A DNA stretch of 64,000 bases from Primulina eburnea (Eukaryota; Streptophyta; Magnoliopsida; Lamiales; Gesneriaceae), in the NCBI RefSeq assembly GCF_022965805.1, contig NC_133103.1, positions 34,443,281-34,507,280 on the forward strand. The letters run 5' to 3'. The notes below the pieces were generated by a model. It ran no database searches. It saw only the letters and a program-made list of their open reading frames with translations, and was not told where the DNA came from. Numbering within the stretch: position 1 is the first letter of the stretch; each line of letters opens with the position of its first letter. The translations under genes were made by a program, and so were the position numbers. This document shows, in pieces, positions 42,737 to 54,852 of this stretch.

Positions 42737-44547
42737 TTTGTACTGAAAAGTAAAAACAGATAAATGTTGATGACTATTTTAAAATATTTAATAAGATATA
42801 AAGTTTGGACTTTTACTTTATAAATTATCGCTCCCACTGTTTTGACATTTTTCACTACCCTCTAGTGAAAACGGGAAACACTTTCCTCAGTAGGTACGTA
42901 AGGTCCAATTAGCGAATTGTGATCCCGAATAATATCGGCCATCACAATTCCTAAAAGGTAGTTTCCAATTGCATCGCCATACAACCCTCTACGTATACTT
43001 TTGTCTCACGTTTGATTAGGACCCAATAATATGACGTCGTTCATCTTTACGTGTCAAGCCTAACCCATCGATATTGAACCTTAATGGACGGTCGCCATGA
43101 GTTCCCTCAATAATATGAGCCGAAATCATGGGAGTTCCACGTAGTTCACATCACCATGTCAATGGATGTCACAGCTTTCCGGCACCCAGGGCCTCCTCAA
43201 TAATATGAGCCGAGCCCCGAGTACAGGTAGCGTTCATCATGCATCCATTGTCGATGGAAGACAAGGAAATTATAAACAAATTTATAATTCCCCTTTTCGG
43301 ACTTGATATTAATTTTGAATCTAATTCAAAATGAGGGTTTTTAATTTTGAAAGGTCTCATCATTAATTTTATTTTAAAAGCTCGCCATGTTTGATCGTAT
43401 GTTTGCCGGATTCATGCAACTTTGTTATTATCATAATAATAACGCACATACTCATTATTTATAACATATCATGCATATATTATAAATAGAAAACAGTACA
43501 AGGATGATCAATTGCCCCAATACTAATGGCCCGTGTGAGCTAAACACGGGCCTAGGTCCAATCCTAGGGTAAATGCAAGGGATGCAATGCAACTAAATTA
43601 TTACATTAGCATCCAATATTACATGTCTTCGATCTTCATAATCACCAATGCCACCATCTTCCAATCTTGATCTTCCACTATTCTAATATTTACAATTAAA
43701 TATCCATGGCACATAGGGATACATCTCATGGGGTGGGAACGGGCCATAAACCAAGCCCACTTTAAATTGATAATTATTACAATCATTCAACACAAATATC
43801 CTAGCATACACCTAGCAAATTGGGCTTGGGCTTTTGATCATCCTTCATGCATAATATCACATATCATACACCATCAATTAATTATCACTATAATTAATTG
43901 ATCCAATATTATATATCTTGATTCAATCACTAACCGCCACAATTATAAATTAAATTAACAAAGTATACAAACACCTTTGTCTACTTTCAAATTAATTTAT
44001 TTATAATCGAATTTCTTGTAAATCACAATTTACTATAAATAATTAAAGTCCTACTTCAATTATTTATTTTATGAGAAAATATGTGCAACAATTGTAAATT
44101 TAAACTTAAGGGCCCAAAAACCATTTTCACCAAAAAATATTTTGGCCCATTTAAATTTCACAAATTATGTTGGCCATCCAATGGCCCAACATCTCAAGGC
44201 CCATGACACTAAGATTGTCCAAAACACTTTTGGAAACCCTAGCCGTCATCGCCGTCGCCGGAGCTCCGTCGCCGGATTCCGGCAACACAAAAAAATTTTT
44301 TTTTTTTTTTATTTAAAAACCTACAATTTTCGGGCAGCCCCTCGGGCTGCCCTTTGCTGCCCGAAAAATCAAGGGCAGCTCGGGCAGCCCTCGGGCAGCA
44401 ACATGCTGCCCGAAAAATGTTTTTTTTTTTTTTTGTTTTACAAATTTTCGGCCTCCATGATTTTTCCTTGCAAAAATATTTCTCAAGCGGTTAGAAATTG
44501 ATCTCAACATAATATTACGTAAATATTACACAAAAACCGTAACCTTA
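42737..44547 (-). other. Long leader of the copia element
   Basis: About 1.8 kb between primer site and gag with no supported gene. It contains a GC-rich dyad cluster (44328-44418), poly-A/T runs next to it, and the 19-bp segment (43048-43066) that reappears inverted at the right edge of the element. Confidence 0.6.
44328..44418 (-). repeat. GGGCAGC dyad cluster
   Basis: Repeated TCGGGCAGC and GCTGCCCGA in both orientations, flanked on both sides by poly-A/T runs. It could fold into strong hairpins in the leader RNA. No known element is recognised. Confidence 0.55.
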
Positions 44548-44559
44548 GCTCGGATACCA
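44548..44559 (-). other. Primer-binding site of the copia element
   Basis: The minus strand reads TGGTATCCGAGC, one base off the usual TGGTATCAGAGC, two bases from the LTR. Confidence 0.8.
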
Positions 44560-44561
44560 CT

Positions 44562-46589
44562 TGAAAGCGGACCGGTTACGGTGGCCGGAAGCGCAACGGA
44601 AGTCAAAAATTTTTAATTTTCTACAAGAAATTTCGGCCACCACCATTTTTGTGCAATATTTACAAAACAAATACATACATAGGATGTTTAGGAGATATTA
44701 CCTATCAACCTCTTAAGGTTGATGTTTGGCACCAACTTTGTTGTGAACAACAAAGCTCTTCTAAGGAAGAAAAATCTACAAGCTCCTCCTCCTTGCTCCT
44801 AAATCAAGCCCACCACAAGCTATGTAAAACCCCTCTTGATTTGCACTAGAAAATCAAGAGGATTTTTCAATGAGAAGAGAGTGTTCTCCAACAAATTGAA
44901 GAACACAAGATGAGAGAAAAATGAGAGAATATTTTTGCTCAAGTTTCGGCCACCATGAAAGAATATGAGGAGGGAAGATTAGCCTTGGGTGTGTCAAAAA
45001 GTGATCCCATGATTTTTCAATATTTTATTCAAAAGTATTCCAAGCCTCTTCACCTCCCAAGCATGCAAACCCTAGCATACTTTGCATGTGGGCTTGTAAC
45101 TATTACAAAGCCCATGGACTTTTAATTGTCCCAAACAATTTTGGGCCCAATTATACTTTACTTGATTTTACTCAAGCCCACTAGTTAAATAATTAATTCC
45201 AATTGGGCTCTACATGGCCCAATTAATTCAACAATTGAATAAATATAATTATTTGGACTCTACTAGGCCCACTAGTGTTTAATTAATTCAACACTTGAAT
45301 TAATTTAATTTAGTCCATAATAATGTTTGTGAAAATCACAATTTTCAAAAACATTAGTCACTTGGCCAAATTTTAATTTAGGAACACTTCCATAAATTAA
45401 AATTTATATTTCTCTCTTAGAAGTCATACTTCTATTTTTCTTTATGCTTATAAACACATTTATAAGCTGTTCAACACATTGAACTATTTTACTTCTCATC
45501 GGGATTTACAAAGCCAGTACTTGTATGGCCCTCAATGGTTCATTGATACAACTAGCCGTGGGTTCACATCTCTATGTGATTCGGACTAAACATGTCCTTA
45601 TTCGAGCATACCCCAATTGCTCCATTCTTACTTATCAACTCCTTGATAGTAAGAACGTCAGAACTCAAGTCTGATAGTACCCAACCAATCACGTTAAACG
45701 CCTAGCAGCATCGCTTACGTGATTCCCTAGGTATCACATGATAGTGCCTGCAAGAACCATTCAATTATGGTTAGCGTACAGTACGGTCCCTTCAACTCAT
45801 ATATCCCGATCGATTCGACAACCATTGGTTTATCGAGAGTTGTCCATGAATCGATACTATGTGTCATGTAGTAGTTGCATCAATGGTGTAATCTATGAAA
45901 CCCCTTTCATAATTACAACCATACTCTGATCAGAGATTTCAACCTACATACACATGATAACACATAGGATATCCATACCCGAAGGTAAGCGGTGAATCCC
46001 CGACTACAATGCATCGACTCCTATGTGTTTCGACAGAACACCCAACCTTGCCACCTGATGACCCCATGAGAGTCGGTAAACAAGTCAAAGTGTAATTCTA
46101 GCACATAGAGTCTCAATGTTGTCCCGGGTCATAAGGACTAATTCTGTACAACCATAAACCAGGACTTTTCCACTCGATAAGTGAGAACCACTTGGAAAGT
46201 CCTTTTATGGAGGGTTGTTCAGTGCACTCTACAAGGAGCACCTATCTGCATGTTCGGACATCACAATGTCCCCTACCAATGAAACATGGTACTCACATCA
46301 CAGATACTAGTCTCTAACTCGAGCGGCCTATATCCTTCTTAGTGGCGGCTGAATCGACTAGGAACCGTTTAGAATATACAGTATTACAAATATGAGTTTC
46401 ATGATACTCATCATATGAGCATCTCATATTCTTTCTACTATTTGTATATTCAAGGGCTTTATCTATGCAACTAGCATGGGTATACAGATAAAGATTTGCC
46501 AAAATAATAATTTCAAATATTATTAAAATAAAGATTGCTTATACATAGAGTTTTATTGTGAACACTCGGCCAACACTTGGCTCGACGGG
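44562..46589 (-). repeat. 5' LTR of the copia element, end-truncated
   Basis: Matches 37436-39463 closely; the terminal 14 bp (CACCTACTCTAACA in the other copy) are missing, replaced by a filler junction. Confidence 0.9.
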
Positions 46590-46605
46590 TTAGGCTTGAC
46601 ACGTA
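46587..46605. other. Filler-DNA deletion junction
   Basis: GGGTTAGGCTTGACACGTA joins the truncated copia LTR to the truncated E4 LTR. It is an exact inverted copy of 43048-43066 inside the copia leader; GGG is shared with the left side and TA with the right side. Confidence 0.75.
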
Positions 46606-48193
46606 TCAGTATAAAATTATCACTCTGATAAAATATACAATCATACATGCTCAGGTTCAACAACTACAATCAAGTGTTTAAACCCTAGCTCTAGTCCAAG
46701 TCCGGTATCACCACTCTAATCTCAGTCTGTCTTCATCTCTGTGACCCTGTACCTGTCCCACCTGTTGTCATGCACACATACAAACAAGAAAACAGCCGGA
46801 TAACTCCGGTGAGATATAAATATCCCAGTATAAACAATGTATTAAATGCAATCATATAAAACATATATAAAAGCATAAACAAACATCGAAGCATGTATCT
46901 AATCTGACTACTTGAATCAATGACTCGTGATCTACTCTTATCTTATCTCAAATCTAGGGATCCCAATCTAATTTAGACTTTGGTATGCTGTATCGAGTGT
47001 GTCTGAGATAGACGTCGATCTACATCTGAAGCTCGTCGATACACCGTAAGTCTAGAGTCTTATCGGTTCTGAGAAAGACTCGGCGGTTCTGCCCTAGCTA
47101 GGCTGTCTGCCCTAGACTCGGACTCTGACTCTGTTCTAAGTCAATACAATAACATATCAATCTGATAATCTGCAAATATCAATGCAATAAAATAAAGTAT
47201 GTGATTTAGGGAAACTCAAGTCAAACCTAACTCGAGTTGTGCAATCCCGAATCAACATTTATTTATACCTTTCTTGCTGTCTTTCTGAATCTGTCGAAGT
47301 CTCGAATACAAGGTCTGTCAATACTCAATCTGGCAATGACATATCAATATATTCTGTATCAATATTTTAATCAAATCACAACATCTCTGTTTTATCAAAT
47401 TCTGACGGTACAACCGTATAATCTTGCGATACCGGCGATACCAAACCAGTATATACCAGTTCTAATAATTTATAATCAATCCTTGTACAAATCTGATATC
47501 ACATCTCATTCAATTTCATTCTGGAAATCATAACAATTCCATATTCAGTCCGTTTCTTAATCTGACTTCGATTCTACGCTGTCTAACATGTCAAGAACAA
47601 CATATATGACGTGTACTCAATTCTAACAACATCATAATTTCACAACATGTTAAAACGTAGTAAAACTTACGTCCAGTTGTAGCCTACGTTGATAGGAATA
47701 CGGTACCGAAGTCGGATTTAAAATCTAACGGACGGATTGAAATAAAAAGGCGTAAGGATTTTTCTTGAATTCCCTCAGACTCTTTTCCTCATTTCCGAAG
47801 AATTTCGTTGCTTGTATATACATATATATATTCAGACTTGCATGAAAACGAAACGTGTCACTTTTCCTTAACATTCCGCCGGCGCTCGAGCGGTAATAAT
47901 GTACCGCTCGGGCGCGGCCTTCTCTGCCCAAGCACTCTCGATTATAACCCTTGGCGCTCGGGCGGTCAAAAACTACCGCCCGAGCGCCAACTCTTCTGCC
48001 CGAGATGTTTATTTTACAGCAACATTGGCGCTCGGGCGGTCGATCTTTACGGCTCGGGCGCCAACAATTCTGTCTGAGAAGTTATATACGTCATATGCTT
48101 GGTTTAATTCGATCTCGTAATGGCCCGGTTATAATCACATTAGTTTATACTCAATAATCTCCACTTAACATGATATAAAATCTAGGGCATTAC
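46604..48193 (-). repeat. 3' LTR of E4, truncated
   Basis: Matches 61840-63271 and continues beyond it to the LTR start (minus strand TGTAATGCCCTAG, the first T being at 56880 beyond E5). Contains the hairpin array (47881-48062), TATATA boxes (47815-47830) and the block conserved with B, A and E3 (about 47650-47770). Confidence 0.88.
47881..48062 (-). promoter_or_regulatory. GCGCTCGGGCGGT hairpin array (E4 3' LTR)
   Basis: Three inverted pairs of GGCGCTCGGGCGGT and ACCGCTCGGGCGCC-type arms with 5-12-bp loops, about 50 bp upstream (minus strand) of TATATA at 47815-47830. In B the same LTR position holds a different motif. Confidence 0.62.
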
Positions 48194-50213
48194 TGTCACA
48201 CCCTTAGTCTATACTTAGCATAATTACCATAATCAAAATAGGATTTGAATGATATAACTATATTATGAATCAAATCAACAAGGGGCATCACTTTGACGGT
48301 TTGTGAAAATTTTGGCATGATGTCCCTATATTTTGTATACACCAAAACTCAAGCAATACTATTCATACACATTTATAAACATATTCTCATATACCAACAT
48401 ACTTTGTATCATCATACATAACATGGAACTTGTTTCAAACCCTCATATAAAATTTACTACAATACATATGCGGAAGCTATACAATAAGAAGTCCCGGTTC
48501 TTGTCGAGGTAGGGCACGTCACTAGCATCCATTGGCGAACCAGAATCCTAGGCATCTTCACTACCTGATCCTGTAACACATGAGCTACGTGAGTTTATAA
48601 AACTCAATAAGTTGGCACTTGTACGTATCAATATGCTTCGAAGGAACATACATATCAAGTCGTGATCAATAATGAATCTTAAAAACATGTCATACCGTAG
48701 CATATATTCAATGTTCATTTTGTACTTGAGCCTCATTAGTTGACCTGTACTACTGTGCTTGCTTTATTATATAGCTACTACTGTGTTGGACGTCAGGGAG
48801 CAACCTTTGGCAACCCCACGCCCCATGAACATATATTGGCCAATAGCTTTGGTGGACTTAAAACCACCCATGATGTCAACAAGCTCTATATCATGTAAAA
48901 ATCAGTCATTTTCCTTTCATGTTCATGTTCTTGTTCTTGACATAGCACCCATCTTCAATATTCATGAGTTCCTTACATATTTAATACATAACAATGGAAT
49001 ATGGTGCTATGTTTCAACAATAAATATACTAACAATGTACATATATCAATAATCAATGAGAATCATTTGAAATCATAATATTACTCATGTATTACTTCAA
49101 GAACATGCCAACTTACAGTCCAAGCTTAAGAACACTGGTTTGAGACGGTCTTTCACGCTCCTATACTGTCAAATATACCAATAATTCAGTCACTATTGTA
49201 TAAACTAGCTGAAAATCACTCCTATACATGTAGGATAACTAAAAAGGAAGAAAACTTACACCTATATGATGTTCTTGAGGTGGAGTACTAAGATCTATCT
49301 TCAAAATGATGAAGGAAATGAAGAAAGAGAGCTTTGGAGGAAGATTGTAAGTTTTTCTTTCGTGCCTTGCTGTGAAGGAAAGGGGAAAGAACTGATACAA
49401 TGGCTCAGAATTTCGAAACTTATCCTATTTTATACTGGGCGGCGCTCGGGCGGTAGTTTTCTACCGCTCGAGCGCGGAATGTTCTGTCCAAAACGTAAAA
49501 TGTTGGTGCACTGGCGCTCGGGCGGTCATTTATTACCGCTCGGGCGCCACACTCTCGGGAAAAATACTGAACTTGCAATGTACCAGCGCTCGGGCGGTAA
49601 TCTTACCGCTCGGGCGCCACCTGTTCTGCCTCTGCGCACTACTTCGTCAAAGATTGCTCCGGCAACGTCTCTTCCGTTCATAATTTGGAAAAATGGTAAA
49701 CTAGACAATTGTAGCCCTATGTCTTGGCTTGAATCTCCCACTCGTTTCAGGTCATTTGGAGGTCTGAGTAAAACGTTATGCCAATTCTCCTAACATGTGT
49801 CAGTGAAGGAATGACGGTATACACGACACACTTCGGGGCGCTTTTGGCTTGTCCTCCACAATGATTTGGGCAAAACCCAAAACGTGAAAGTTGTAGCATT
49901 ATGTCTTAGCTTTCTAATGGTTATGGCCTCACACAATTTGGATCACTATTCAAATCATTATGCTAAAACCCGTAAAAACTACCATATCTACATCTCATTT
50001 CCTACCAACTTCATAACACTATTTCTATGTACACATCTTACCATCACTATTCTGACATTTATTCATTCTCAATGCACCATAAACAATATAAAAGTCATGT
50101 TCAATCTCAATATTGATACTTCAATCATCACGTGAAATCTAATAAGGTAATTAACTACAAAATAAACGACATAAACGTGTTATAATCATTTGTACGAGTA
50201 ACCGGGCATTACA
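48194..50213 (-). repeat. 3' LTR of E5
   Basis: On the minus strand from TGTAATGCCCGGTTAC (at 50213) to GGGTGTGACA (at 48194). Contains the hairpin array (49441-49619) and TATAAAATAG (49425-49434). Confidence 0.95.
49441..49619 (-). promoter_or_regulatory. GCGCTCGGGCGGT hairpin array (E5 3' LTR)
   Basis: Three inverted pairs, for example GGCGCTCGGGCGGT...ACCGCTCGGGCGCC around 49512-49549. It ends within 10 bp of the TATA-like box TATAAAATAG (minus strand, 49425-49434). Same class as in E4. Confidence 0.62.
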
Positions 50214-50226
50214 ATTCTCCCCTCCT

Positions 50227-53200
50227 TCAAAGAATTTCGTCCTCGAAATTTGACGTACCATATAGTTCGGGATATCTCTGTTGAATCTCGTCTTCTCGCT
50301 CCCAAGTTGCTTCTTCGATTGCATGATTTCGCCATAACAGTTTCACCAAGGGTATTTCCTTGCCTCGTAATACTTTTGATTTCCTATCGAGGATTTGGAC
50401 TGGTCGTTCTTCATACGAGAGATTCGATGCAAGCTCCAATGGTTCGTAATGAAGAACGTGAGAAGGATTAGCCAAATACTTTCGTAGCAAGGAAACGTGA
50501 AAAACATTGTGAACATTTGACAAGTTCGGTGGTAAAGCAATTCGGTAGGCCTTGTCTCCTATTCTTTCCAAGATTTCAAATGGACCGATATATCTTGGAC
50601 TCAATTTTCCTTTCTTACCAAAACGCAAAATGCCCTTCAATGGTGATATCTTCACAAACACATGGTCACCAACCTGAAATTCCAATTGACGACGTCGCAC
50701 ATCAGCATAGCTTTTCTGTCGACTCTGGGCAGTGTGCATTCTTTCTCTGATCTTGGTTACCAATTCAGCTGTCTGTTGTACCAATTCAGGGCCTAATAAT
50801 TTTCTTTCTCCTATTTCATCCCAATGTACTGGAGAGCGACATTTTCTACCATATAATGCAGTATATGGTGCCATTCCAATGCTTGATTGATAACTATTGT
50901 TATATGTAAACTCAGCTAACGGTAGTATACTGTCCCAACTACCTGGAAAGTCAATAGTACATGCCCTCAACATATCTTCTAAGATCTGATTCACTCGTTC
51001 TGATTGTCCATCAGTTTGAGGGTGGAATGCTGTACTAAATGCTAATCGAGTTCCCATAGCATGATGTAAACTTTTCCAAAATGCAGATGTAAATTTTGGA
51101 TCTCTATCTGATACAATGGACAATGGGATACCATGAAGCCTCACTATCTCTTTGATGTATTCTTCAGCATATTGATTCATCGTGTATGTGGTCTTCACCG
51201 GAAGAAAGTGAGCTGATTTTGTAAGTCGATCCACAATAACCCATATAGCATTGAACCCTCTTTGAGTTCTTGGCAAACCAAGAATGAAATCCATCGTGAT
51301 GTGTTCCCATTTCCATTCAGGAATGGGTAGTGGTTTCAAGAGTCCTGCTGGTCTTTGATGTTCAGTTTTGACCTGTTGACAAGTTAGACATTGTGCAACA
51401 AATTGAGCAATGTCCCTTTTCATAACTGGCCACCAAAATAATGGTTTCAAATCCTTGTACATTTTTGTGCCTCCTGGATGGATCGAATATGGAGTAGCAT
51501 GAGCATCAATAAGAATATCAGTTCTGATTGTTCCTTGCTTTGGCACACACAATCTACTACGATATGTCCAAATTCCTTTCTCATTCAATTCAAAGTTCGA
51601 ATGTCCTTTTGCTTCATCTCGCTGCCTCAATTGTTGTAATTCACTGTCTATACTTTGTTCGGCCTTGATTCTATCTGCAAGTGTTGGTCGAACCATGAGA
51701 GATGATAACTGAATTGCAGCTCCCTTTGGAATAACATCAAGCTTCAAGTTCTGCAAATCCCATAAAATCTGCTCTTGTACTTTCATTGCAGCAATAGAAC
51801 TGGACTTTCGACTTAACGCATCTGCAACAACATTGGCTTTACTTGGATGATAATTAATAACACAATCATAATCTTTCACCAATTCCAACCAACGTCGTTG
51901 TCGCATATTCAATTCTTTTTGCGTGAATAAATATTTCAAACTCTTGTGGTCCGTATATATTTCACACCGTTCACCATACAGGTAATGACGCCATATTTTC
52001 AATGCAAATAGCACTGCTGCAAGTTCTAAATCATGTGTGGGATAGTTCTTTTCATATTCCTTTAATTGCCTTGAAGCATAAGCAATCACCTTCCCGTGTT
52101 GCATCAAGACTGCTCCTAAACCTTGTTTCGAAGCATCACTGTACACCACAAAATCTCCTGATCCTTCTGGAATAGCAAGGACCGGTGCTGAAGTCAATTT
52201 TGCCTTTAACTTTTGGAAACTGCGATCACATGCTTCGTCCCATACAAATTTCACATTCTTTCGAGTTAGAGCAGTCAAAGGCAATGCTATCTTAGAAAAT
52301 CCCGCTATAAACCGACGGTAATAACCAGCTAGCCCCAGAAAACTACGTACCTCGGTAACAGTGGTAGGTCGTAGCCAGTTATTAACAGCTTCAATCTTAC
52401 TTGGATCCACTGATATGCCTTCTTTTGAGATAATATGACCCAAGAATGATACTTGTTCAAGCCAAAATTCACATTTCTTCCATTTGGCATATAATTGTTT
52501 ATCCTTCAAAGTCTGCAAAATTAATTGCAAATGTTCTCTATGCTCCTCTACAGTTCGTGAGTAGATGAGAATATCATCTATAAACACAATCACGAACCTG
52601 TCTAGGAATGGCTTAAAAATTCTATTCATTAAATCTATAAATGCAGCTGGTGCATTTGTTAGTCCAAATGGCATTACAAGAAATTCATAATGCCCGTACC
52701 TGGTTCGGAAGGCAGTCTTAGAAATATCATCTGACTTCACTTTTAATTGATGAAAGCCTGATCGTAAATCAATCTTCGAAAAGATAGCAGCTCCTTGTAG
52801 TTGATCAAACAAATCATCAATTCTAGGGAGTGGATACTTATTTTTGATTGTCACTTTGTTCAACTCCCGATAATCAATGCATAGACGAAGGGTACCGTCT
52901 TTCTTCTTCACAAACAAAACAGGTGCACCCCACGGTGAAAATCTCGGTCTAATAAACCCTTTATCAAGCAACTCCTGTAACTGTTCTTTCAGTTCTTTCA
53001 TTTCTGTAGGAGCTAATCGATAAGGAGCTTTGGAGATCGGATGAGTTCCTGTCACAACATCAATTACAAATTCGATCTCTCTATCTGGGGGTAAGCCTGT
53101 TACATCATCAGGAAATACGTCTGGAAATTCACAAACGACATCTGTATCTTTTAGTTCACGAACCGGTGGATCACTAACTAAAACAGATGCTAAATATCCT

Positions 53201-54699
53201 TGACACCCCTTCTGTAATAATTTACAAGCCTTCATACAAGAGATTATCCGAAGAGGTAAGGATATACCTGCACTTGCTACTGTGAATGGTTCAGCTCCTA
53301 CTGGTGCAAACTTGATCATCTTTATGCCACAATCAATAGTAACTCGGTACTTCGAGAGCCAATCCATTCCCAGTATCACATCAAAATCGTTCATTTTCAA
53401 AACAATCAATTCAGCATACATCTGATGACCTTGGACATATATTGGACATCCTCGCACAATCTGATCTGTCTGTAATTCTTGCCCGGAAGGTAAGGCTATG
53501 GCGAGTTGTGTCTCTAGTGTACTTGCTGTAATGCCCAGTCTCTTTACAAATGATTCCGAAATAAAAGAATGCGTGGCTCCTGAATCTAGTAAAACAATAG
53601 CAGTAATACCAGAAATCAAGAACATACCAGTGATCATCGACGTATCCGCATCCACTTCTTCTTTAGTCATAGAGAAAAGGCGTCCCTGTACTTTCTCAGA
53701 ACTTCCTGGACAATTCTTGGCGAGATGCCCTGGCTTTTTGCAACGATAACAGACATTAGAACCTTGCATACATTCCCCGCCATGGAGTTTTCCACATTTA
53801 GGACAAGGTGGTCTGTCCTGTTCTTTACGTGGAGGGGGACCCTTACCACGGGATTCTTCGGGTTTGGTACCTTTACTATCGGTCTTCTTGCCTTGTCCTG
53901 TTGCTTGGCTCCTTTGGAAGTATTGATGCCTTCGTTGTTGCCTGTCTATGTCAATGTCATGTTCATCCTGCTCCGCCAAAAGTGCTCTTTCAACTATCTC
54001 TCCATACGTAGCAACTTTCGACATCCGCACATCTCTTTTAATTTCAGAGCGAAGTCCCCGCATGAAGTGTTCGCCCTTACTTGTGTCATCCTGTGCAATA
54101 TATGGTACGTATTGGACTCCAGCTTCGAATTGTTGTATGTATTCCGTCATTGACATGGTCCCTTGCTTCAAATTCAGGAAGTCACTGGCTTTCTTGGCTC
54201 GTACATCTTTACTGAAATACTTGTTGTAAAACACAGTTTTGAAAGTTTCCCATGTCAATGGTCCAACCGGTAATGCGATCCTTGCACTCTCCCACCATAT
54301 TCTTGCATGTTTTGTTAATAAAAAGACGGCACAAGTTACTTTGTCAACATCTTCCATATGAAGGTAGGAGAAGATGGACTCCAACGACTTAATCCACTCT
54401 TCTGCTACTGCTGGATCGGTGCTTCCCATGAATTCCGGAGGATTCAATCGTCGAAACCGATCATATACGTCTGTCTGAACAGGCACATGTCTGTGTACTA
54501 TGGCTTGAGCTTGTGCCTGTTCATGAGTAGTCCGTTGAATCTCCAGTAACTGCTGGATTTGTTCACCATGGACTTTGGTTTGTTGTTGGAGTAATTGAGC
54601 GAAGTCATCTACAGGTCGTGGTGCACTGCCCTCACCTTCGACTGCTGGGGCCTTGCCCTTAGATGACTCTCCTTCCTGTACTTTACGTTTCGGTGGAAT
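50227..54699 (-). CDS. gag-pol: Gag-pol polyprotein of E5
   Basis: The frame from 54699 to 50227 has no stop (1490 codons). The family start ([15 protein letters not shown]) is preceded by ATT (54697-54699) instead of ATG, and the first ATG is 54486 ([14 protein letters not shown]), just before the gag core, giving 1419 residues. Parts in order: gag ([20 protein letters not shown]), fingers [12 protein letters not shown] and [14 protein letters not shown], protease [14 protein letters not shown] with [11 protein letters not shown], RNase H with [13 protein letters not shown], integrase HHCC ([10 protein letters not shown]... CLTCQQ) and DDE core ([26 protein letters not shown]), chromodomain-like end ([20 protein letters not shown]). 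Potentially active if translation starts at 54486 or at a non-AUG codon. Confidence 0.92.
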   Translation of the reverse strand: MPPKRKVQEGESSKGKAPAVEGEGSAPRPVDDFAQLLQQQTKVHGEQIQQLLEIQRTTHEQAQAQAIVHRHVPVQTDVYDRFRRLNPPEFMGSTDPAVAEEWIKSLESIFSYLHMEDVDKVTCAVFLLTKHARIWWESARIALPVGPLTWETFKTVFYNKYFSKDVRAKKASDFLNLKQGTMSMTEYIQQFEAGVQYVPYIAQDDTSKGEHFMRGLRSEIKRDVRMSKVATYGEIVERALLAEQDEHDIDIDRQQRRHQYFQRSQATGQGKKTDSKGTKPEESRGKGPPPRKEQDRPPCPKCGKLHGGECMQGSNVCYRCKKPGHLAKNCPGSSEKVQGRLFSMTKEEVDADTSMITGMFLISGITAIVLLDSGATHSFISESFVKRLGITASTLETQLAIALPSGQELQTDQIVRGCPIYVQGHQMYAELIVLKMNDFDVILGMDWLSKYRVTIDCGIKMIKFAPVGAEPFTVASAGISLPLRIISCMKACKLLQKGCQGYLASVLVSDPPVRELKDTDVVCEFPDVFPDDVTGLPPDREIEFVIDVVTGTHPISKAPYRLAPTEMKELKEQLQELLDKGFIRPRFSPWGAPVLFVKKKDGTLRLCIDYRELNKVTIKNKYPLPRIDDLFDQLQGAAIFSKIDLRSGFHQLKVKSDDISKTAFRTRYGHYEFLVMPFGLTNAPAAFIDLMNRIFKPFLDRFVIVFIDDILIYSRTVEEHREHLQLILQTLKDKQLYAKWKKCEFWLEQVSFLGHIISKEGISVDPSKIEAVNNWLRPTTVTEVRSFLGLAGYYRRFIAGFSKIALPLTALTRKNVKFVWDEACDRSFQKLKAKLTSAPVLAIPEGSGDFVVYSDASKQGLGAVLMQHGKVIAYASRQLKEYEKNYPTHDLELAAVLFALKIWRHYLYGERCEIYTDHKSLKYLFTQKELNMRQRRWLELVKDYDCVINYHPSKANVVADALSRKSSSIAAMKVQEQILWDLQNLKLDVIPKGAAIQLSSLMVRPTLADRIKAEQSIDSELQQLRQRDEAKGHSNFELNEKGIWTYRSRLCVPKQGTIRTDILIDAHATPYSIHPGGTKMYKDLKPLFWWPVMKRDIAQFVAQCLTCQQVKTEHQRPAGLLKPLPIPEWKWEHITMDFILGLPRTQRGFNAIWVIVDRLTKSAHFLPVKTTYTMNQYAEEYIKEIVRLHGIPLSIVSDRDPKFTSAFWKSLHHAMGTRLAFSTAFHPQTDGQSERVNQILEDMLRACTIDFPGSWDSILPLAEFTYNNSYQSSIGMAPYTALYGRKCRSPVHWDEIGERKLLGPELVQQTAELVTKIRERMHTAQSRQKSYADVRRRQLEFQVGDHVFVKISPLKGILRFGKKGKLSPRYIGPFEILERIGDKAYRIALPPNLSNVHNVFHVSLLRKYLANPSHVLHYEPLELASNLSYEERPVQILDRKSKVLRGKEIPLVKLLWRNHAIEEATWEREDEIQQRYPELYGTSNFEDEIL

Positions 54700-54834
54700 C
54701 GTCGCCTATCTTAACCTACAAGTAGGATACATAGACATATAACTTAGCATAAACTATGGGATACAAAGATACTTACTTGCCGCGTTCCCCATGTGTGGAT
54801 GAAGTGCAGTGTCTTCCCTGTCGAAGAACCGTGG

Positions 54835-54846
54835 GCTCTGATACTA
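54835..54846 (-). other. Primer-binding site of E5
   Basis: The minus strand reads TAGTATCAGAGC, one base off the usual TGGTATCAGAGC, separated from the LTR (54853) by six bases. Confidence 0.7.
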
Positions 54847-54852
54847 TATAAA

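Larger units (their letters stand above)
37436..46589 (-). mobile_element. Degenerate Ty1/copia element
   Basis: Two long LTRs (37436-39477; 44562-46589, the latter missing its last 14 bp) flank a minus-strand internal region with primer site, gag, protease remnant, integrase C-terminus, RT and RNase H in copia order. Several frameshifts and a deletion of the integrase core make it dead. It inserted in the integrase tandem repeat; its right flank was lost in a later deletion, so no TSD can be checked. Confidence 0.9.

Noticed and set aside
48759..49052. 97-codon ORF repeated at 55418-55711
   Set aside because: Part of the E5 LTR; no recognisable domain.
50250..54549. Many plus-strand ORFs of 60-142 codons
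   Set aside because: Antisense shadows of the E5 gag-pol frame. The same applies to antisense ORFs over A, B and E4.
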